Shown here piece after piece: positions 34,774 through 38,847 of a stretch of DNA of 38,847 bases. Made by a program: the position numbers and the translations under genes. The notes under the pieces are model-generated. The model had not been told where the DNA came from and made no database searches. It saw nothing but the letters and a program-made list of their open reading frames with translations. The stretch spans positions 1 to 38,847 of the forward strand of contig NZ_LZLS01000159.1 of assembly GCF_001673365.1 (NCBI RefSeq), written 5' to 3'. Source of the DNA: Mycobacterium asiaticum (GTDB taxonomy: Bacteria > Actinomycetota > Actinomycetes > Mycobacteriales > Mycobacteriaceae). The stretch's first letter is position 1; the number at the start of each line of letters is the position of its first letter.

Positions 34774-36069
34774 TCAGTGGGACACAGGGCATTGCGTGTT
34801 CGTGGGAGTCCCGTCGGTGTGATAGTCGACTTGCCAGTGCTTGATCCCGTTCAGCCAGCCCGATCGCAGCCGCTCGGGTGTGCCGACCGATTCCAGGTTG
34901 GGCATCGCGTCCGCGATCGCGTTGAACATCAAGTCGATCGTCATCCGGGCCAGGTTGGCCCCGATGCAGTAATGGGCACCGGTGCCGCCGAATCCGACAT
35001 GCGGATTGGGGTCGCGCTTGATGTTGAAGGTGAACGGATCGTCGAATACGTCCTCGTCGAAATTGGCTGAGCGGTAGACCATGACGACCCGCTGGCCCTT
35101 CTTGATCTGCACACCGGACAGTTCGTAGTCCTCGAGAGCGGTGCGCTGGAACGAGGTGACCGGGGTGGCCCACCGGACGATCTCGTCCGCGGTGGTGATC
35201 GGACGTTCCCGCCTATAGAGCTCCCATTGGTCCGGGAAGTCGGTGAAGGCCATCATGCCCTGGGTGATGGAATTGCGCGTCGTCTCGTTGCCGGCCACGG
35301 CCAGCAGGATGACGAAGAATCCGAACTCGTCGTCGGAGAGTTTGTGGCCGTCGACGTCGGCCTCCACGAGCTTGGTGACGATGTCGTCGCCGGGGTTCGC
35401 GGCGCGGTCTGCTGCCATCTGCATGGCGTACATGATCAGCTCTACCGAGGCGGTCATCGCGTCATTGGTGGCGAACTCGGGGTCCTGGTCACCGACCATC
35501 TGGTTGGACCAATGGAACAACTTCATCCGGTCTTCTTGAGGCACACCCAGCAATCCGGCGATGGCTTGCAGCGGTAGCTCACAGGACACCTGTTCGACGA
35601 AGTCGCCCGACCCGTGGGCGGCGGCGTTCGCGACGATCTGCTTGGCCCGCTCGTTGAGGTCGTCGCGTAGGCGCTCGACGGCGCGGGGGGTGAAGCCACG
35701 GGAGATGATCTTGCGTAACCGGGTGTGGTGCGGGGCGTCCTGATTGAGCAGAACGAACTTCCCTCGCTCGATCTGCTCGGCGACAGTGCCGTCCTTGTAG
35801 CGCGGCAGTGCAGTTTTTTCCAGGCTGGAGAACACATCGCTGCGTCGGGAAATCTCTTTGACGTCCTTGTGTTTGGACACCACCCAGAAGCCGCCGTCGT
35901 CGAATCCGCCCACACCGAGCGGTTGTTCGTTCCACCAGATAGGCGCGGTACGCCGTAGCTCGGCCAGCTCTTCGACCGGCAATCGTTTGGAGTGGACGTC
36001 GGGGTCGGTGAAATCGAATCCCGACGGCAGGTTCGGCTTTGCTTGCGGTTCGGCTGGCTTCGTTGTCAA
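34774..36069 (-). CDS. CYP125-like cytochrome P450 (steroid C26/27 hydroxylase paralogue)
   Basis: A 431-residue P450 close to CYP125A1, which hydroxylates the terminal carbon of the cholesterol side chain. Very similar stretches include NLPSGFDFTDPDV, SRHSDVFSS-like RRSDVFSS, DAPHHTRLRKIISRGFTPRAV, GDFVEQVSCELPLQAIAG and GGTGAHYCIGANLARMT (haem). The I-helix is VAGNETTRN and ExxR is DEIVRW. TTG 36067-36069 is the start, with GAGGAG seven bases upstream. The cholesterol-catabolic CYP125A1 gene lies in the KstR regulon elsewhere in M. tuberculosis, so this looks like an additional family member with its own regulator. Confidence 0.93.
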   Translation of the reverse strand: MTTKPAEPQAKPNLPSGFDFTDPDVHSKRLPVEELAELRRTAPIWWNEQPLGVGGFDDGGFWVVSKHKDVKEISRRSDVFSSLEKTALPRYKDGTVAEQIERGKFVLLNQDAPHHTRLRKIISRGFTPRAVERLRDDLNERAKQIVANAAAHGSGDFVEQVSCELPLQAIAGLLGVPQEDRMKLFHWSNQMVGDQDPEFATNDAMTASVELIMYAMQMAADRAANPGDDIVTKLVEADVDGHKLSDDEFGFFVILLAVAGNETTRNSITQGMMAFTDFPDQWELYRRERPITTADEIVRWATPVTSFQRTALEDYELSGVQIKKGQRVVMVYRSANFDEDVFDDPFTFNIKRDPNPHVGFGGTGAHYCIGANLARMTIDLMFNAIADAMPNLESVGTPERLRSGWLNGIKHWQVDYHTDGTPTNTQCPVSH

Positions 36070-36106
36070 GGCCTACTCCTCGTAACCGTGCTCACATGGT
36101 CGTCTC

Positions 36107-36132
36107 GTGCCAATAAACCATTGGTACAGCAC
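36107..36132. promoter_or_regulatory. Candidate TetR operator upstream of the CYP125-like gene
   Basis: CCAAT (36110-36114) and ATTGG (36120-36124) form a dyad around five bases, flanked by GTGC (36107) and GCAC (36129-36132), also reverse complements. It lies 38-63 bases upstream of the TTG start. It shares CAATGGTT with the site upstream of the tetR gene. Confidence 0.35.
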
Positions 36133-36179
36133 AGTTGGGAAGCATTGGCGCAAAAGACGCCGAAGCTGGGGCTGTCGGT

Positions 36180-36992
36180 CTAACCCACCTTCTCCGAGTG
36201 GTGGATAAGGCCTTCCATACGCTGCCGTCGTGACAGCATCAGTGCCGGTGCGTCGGCACGCTGACGGGCATCCGTCGGCGGGCCGCAGTCCAGGACTCCG
36301 CGCACCGCTTCGCGCACATACTCACGAACGAAGTAGCTGCCGTGGCACTCGTGCCGGCCCAGAATGCGCTTGGGCAAATCGATGACACAGGCTGACATGA
36401 CAGCGATGGAGTCGGTGTCATCGCGATCCCAGACCAGCAATGACAGCCGGCGCATGATGTCGACGAACTGATCGTCCACCTCCCGCAGTTGGCGGGCGAC
36501 ATCGGTCGGTTGTGGCCGTCGGCTCAGATCGTCTCGTTGCACAGCCTCGAGCAACGCCGCCGACCTCGGGTACTGCCGTCGATAGAGAACCGACGCTTCA
36601 GCCGCCGCGAACGCCTTTTCGTTGGCGCTGCCGTCGGTTTCCTCGACGAGGCTGGTCAGCAGCGAAAGAAAGCGCCGATAGGCGCGCAACCAGGTGGCAC
36701 CGATCAACGCCGCACGCGATCCGCAAAGTTGACGGATGCTGGCGGCGGGGAATCCGGTGGCAATGCTGAGCTCGCGGATCGTCAACGCTTCGATTCCCGC
36801 GTCGGCGATGAATCGTTCGGCGGCATTGATGATCTCGGCGATCTGGCCGGCAGCGTGGCTGGCGATCTGGCCGGCAGTGTGGCTGGCAGTGTGGCTGTGT
36901 GCGGACGCGCCGACGGCCCAGTCGGAATGGCTGACCGTGCGCGGACCGGCAGCAGGTCGCTGCGTCCGGATCACACAAAGCGTGCTCGACAT
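36180..36992 (-). CDS. TetR-family transcriptional regulator
   Basis: A 270-residue TetR-like repressor or activator. The helix-turn-helix domain is about 52-97 (IAEIINAAERFIADAGIEALTIRELSIATGFPAASIRQLCGSR). An N-terminal extension of about 50 residues includes the 8-residue repeat ASHTAGQI/ASHAAGQI. The C-terminal half (about 100-270) is the ligand-binding part. ATG 36990-36992 follows AAGGAG. It lies 110 bases upstream of the P450 gene on the same strand, so it is the likely regulator of that operon. Ligand unknown; a steroid or lipid is plausible from context. Confidence 0.87.
   Translation of the reverse strand: MSSTLCVIRTQRPAAGPRTVSHSDWAVGASAHSHTASHTAGQIASHAAGQIAEIINAAERFIADAGIEALTIRELSIATGFPAASIRQLCGSRAALIGATWLRAYRRFLSLLTSLVEETDGSANEKAFAAAEASVLYRRQYPRSAALLEAVQRDDLSRRPQPTDVARQLREVDDQFVDIMRRLSLLVWDRDDTDSIAVMSACVIDLPKRILGRHECHGSYFVREYVREAVRGVLDCGPPTDARQRADAPALMLSRRQRMEGLIHHSEKVG
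36838..36897 (-). repeat. 24-base tandem repeat in the tetR gene
   Basis: Two copies of a 24-base unit starting gcgatctggccggcag (36838-36861 and 36862-36885, one mismatch) are followed by a partial copy (gcagtgtggctg, 36886-36897). In frame they encode repeated ASH(T/A)AGQI just before the helix-turn-helix domain. Confidence 0.9.
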
Positions 36993-37011
36993 GTCGGTGC
37001 TCCTTGACAAT

Positions 37012-37033
37012 CACAATGGTTGCGATCACTGTG
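37012..37033. promoter_or_regulatory. Candidate operator upstream of the tetR gene
   Basis: CACAATG (37012-37018) and CACTGTG (37027-37033) are near-perfect inverted arms (one mismatch) separated by eight bases, 20-41 bases upstream of the ATG. Together with 36107-36132 it would allow autoregulation and control of the P450 operon. Confidence 0.35.
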
Positions 37034-37088
37034 CTGTCGAAGCTCTGGCGAATCCTTGATGATTCGTGGAATGCGCTGGTCACCGACG

Positions 37089-38847
37089 CTAGGTGGCAGA
37101 GTCGGCGGTTTCCGCGAGGTAGCGCTGAAGACTGGAGCGCGCGCGGGCCACCGCGACCGTGCCACCGCCGCCGGCGGAAGCCCGCGTCGGCTCGCCTGCA
37201 TCGAATCGTTCTGTGCCCGAACCATCGACGAGAACATCCAGCTGATCGGGTCGCAGCGGCGGAGGGTGACCGGCGTCGACAATGACTCGGTGTAAGAACA
37301 GCGCGTCGTCGGCCGCACCGAGCCGGGCCAAAAAGCGGGTGGTGTATCGCAGCGCGACCCACTGCTCGACCCAGTCTCCGACGCGCTCCCAGTGGTCATG
37401 CACCGCGACCAGCATTCTGGCCGCTTCCGGGCATTCTTTGGGCTCGCTGCGCGAAGCGCGCGTTGCCGCACCCTCCATCAACGCGATGCCATACCACCAG
37501 AAGTTCTGCACGGCACCGGCCAAGGATGCCGCGCGGTCGAATAGTGCCGTGGCTCGGACCGGTTCGGATTTTTTCAGCAGGAATCCGAGGGAGAAATAAG
37601 CCATTGAGCGGGCGGTGGGATTGGCGGTCGTATCGGCGACCTGCACCGCTTCTTTCGCGACGGGTAACGCGACTTCCGGGCGGCCCCGCAAGCCCTGTGA
37701 ATACGCCAATGCCGAAAGTGCCTGCACTAGACGAATCGGATCATCTTCACGGCGGGCACGTTCCGCCTCGGCTTCCCAGTGCGCCACAGCGCGGTCCGGA
37801 TCGTTGAACAACGACATGTCCGCCGCGACATCTGCGGGATAACAAACGCGCCCGGCACCGCGGCCCGGGATCCGTCCATCGGCCAACTCCACCAGCGATC
37901 GCGCCCGCTCCGGGTCACCACCGTTCCAGGCTCCTCGAGCCGCTGTTCCGACAACCGCGACAAACAACGGATGCTGCGGATCAGCGACCGCGATAAGTCG
38001 ATCTGCCCATTGCGCCACTTCGTAACCGATCCGCAGGCCAATCAACTCGGCCACCGACGTCACCAACCGCATGCCGAGTTCGAACCGGCCATCGGCGAGC
38101 ACGCTCTCGAACGCCGCGCGCAGGTTGTCGTAGTCGGGAAGCACCCGCTGCACCCATTCCTGCTCTTGCGGACCGTGCATTCCGGCCCCGGCCCGTTCGG
38201 CCAGTTCGGTGTAATACACTGCGTGCCGAGTCTCGAACTCAGCGTCAATTCCGTTGTCCTGCAGGCGTTCCTGCCCGTAGGCGCGCAGCGTTTCCAGGAC
38301 GCCGTAACGGGTGTGGTCGGTCATGCTGCGCACCACCACCATCGACTTATCCACCAAACCGGCCAACACCTCTAACGTGTCGTCCTCGGCCGAACCCACC
38401 ACCCCACACACCCCATGGGCCGCAGCCAAATCAAACGAACCCGCAAACACCGACAACCGCGCAAAAAACACCTGCTCAGACTCACTCAACAACCGATACG
38501 ACCAATCAATCGTGGCCGTCAAACTCTGCTGCCGAGGCAACGCACCCCGCATCGCCCCCCGCAAAAACCCCAACCGATCCAACCGCCGCGCCACATCCGA
38601 AACACTCATCACCCGCATCCGCGCCGCCGCCAACTCCACCCCCAACGGCAAACAATCCACCCGCCGACAAATCTCCGCCACCGCACCCACCGGCTGCGCA
38701 TCCAACACAAACCCCGGCGCACTCGCCCGCGCCCGCTCCCCAAACAACCTCATCGCATCACCCACCGACAACGGCGCCACCGCAATAATCTGCTCCCCCT
38801 CCACCCCCAACGGCTGCCGACTCGTGGCCAAAACCGACACCCCCGCA
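37089..38847 (-). CDS. AfsR/LuxR-type ATPase regulator (partial, 5' end outside the window)
   Basis: At least 583 residues of a STAND/NB-ARC-type protein; the gene continues past the right edge. The visible part starts inside the nucleotide-binding domain (SVLATSRQPLGVEGE, then CLPLGVELAAARMR, typical of the ARC region). It passes to a helical TPR-like region (YGVLETLRAYGQERL; many ARA/ALA repeats) that in this family binds signals or partners. It ends without a LuxR helix-turn-helix. A cyclase or DNA-binding domain may lie in the missing N-terminal part. Codon choice changes sharply near 38340-38400 (see findings). Confidence 0.85.
   Translation of the reverse strand, partial: AGVSVLATSRQPLGVEGEQIIAVAPLSVGDAMRLFGERARASAPGFVLDAQPVGAVAEICRRVDCLPLGVELAAARMRVMSVSDVARRLDRLGFLRGAMRGALPRQQSLTATIDWSYRLLSESEQVFFARLSVFAGSFDLAAAHGVCGVVGSAEDDTLEVLAGLVDKSMVVVRSMTDHTRYGVLETLRAYGQERLQDNGIDAEFETRHAVYYTELAERAGAGMHGPQEQEWVQRVLPDYDNLRAAFESVLADGRFELGMRLVTSVAELIGLRIGYEVAQWADRLIAVADPQHPLFVAVVGTAARGAWNGGDPERARSLVELADGRIPGRGAGRVCYPADVAADMSLFNDPDRAVAHWEAEAERARREDDPIRLVQALSALAYSQGLRGRPEVALPVAKEAVQVADTTANPTARSMAYFSLGFLLKKSEPVRATALFDRAASLAGAVQNFWWYGIALMEGAATRASRSEPKECPEAARMLVAVHDHWERVGDWVEQWVALRYTTRFLARLGAADDALFLHRVIVDAGHPPPLRPDQLDVLVDGSGTERFDAGEPTRASAGGGGTVAVARARSSLQRYLAETADSAT

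Noticed and set aside
33297..34844. Plus-strand open frame (515 codons) opposite the YceI and alcohol-dehydrogenase genes
   Set aside because: It is a shadow of two real genes, and its repeated H/R/G-rich composition has no family resemblance.

Overview
The window is chromosomal DNA from a Mycobacterium, most likely a slow-growing species outside the M. tuberculosis complex. Gene order follows the M. tuberculosis Rv1871c-Rv1890c stretch as I remember it: lldD2, the Rv1873 family, the Rv1874/Rv1875 pair, bfrA, an Rv1877-type MFS pump, glnA3, Rv1879, cyp140, lppE, Rv1882c, Rv1883c, rpfC, a secreted chorismate mutase, fbpB (antigen 85B), Rv1887 and a YceI protein. The DNA has high G+C, dense gene packing, many GTG/TTG starts and frequent 4-base stop/start overlaps. 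Several blocks interrupt that backbone: a lon protease gene (absent from M. tuberculosis), an intact oxyR-ahpC-ahpD locus with a GH13 glycosidase, a crotonase, a second AhpD-like protein, and a roughly 9.6 kb biosynthetic block. Species was not determined.

Layout. 1-3859: stress protease and L-lactate oxidation. 3894-9773: a DUF1810 protein, then the peroxide-defence locus (oxyR divergent from ahpC-ahpD-GH13), an Rv1874/Rv1875-like pair and a crotonase. 9770-10736: iron storage, with bfd divergent from bfrA across two tandem IdeR-like boxes. 10783-15905: a coupled operon of MFS exporter, AhpD-like protein, GlnA3 and FluG-type amidohydrolase. 15889-25492: the biosynthetic block. 25519-33170: cyp140, lppE, SDR, SRPBCC, rpfC, chorismate mutase, a membrane protein, fbpB and an Rv1887-like protein. 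33174-36992: a TetR regulator followed by a CYP125-like P450, a zinc alcohol dehydrogenase and a YceI protein. 37089-38847: a large AfsR/LuxR-type ATPase regulator cut by the window edge.

The most unusual part is 15889-25492. A tightly overlapping minus-strand operon encodes a LuxE-like acyl-activating enzyme, a LuxC-like acyl reductase, a NifV/homocitrate-synthase-like enzyme and a short-form LeuC/LeuD (homoaconitase-like) pair. A signal-less solute-binding-protein homologue lies upstream. A PLP aminotransferase, a SnoaL-like protein and a PaaK-like AMP ligase lie downstream. Together they suggest one-carbon chain extension of a 2-oxo acid, transamination, and activation and reduction of a carboxylate to an aldehyde. 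The decarboxylating dehydrogenase is missing and would have to come from elsewhere. Product and function are unknown; all pathway statements are inference from family membership and gene order.

No tRNA, rRNA, CRISPR array, insertion sequence or phage gene was seen.
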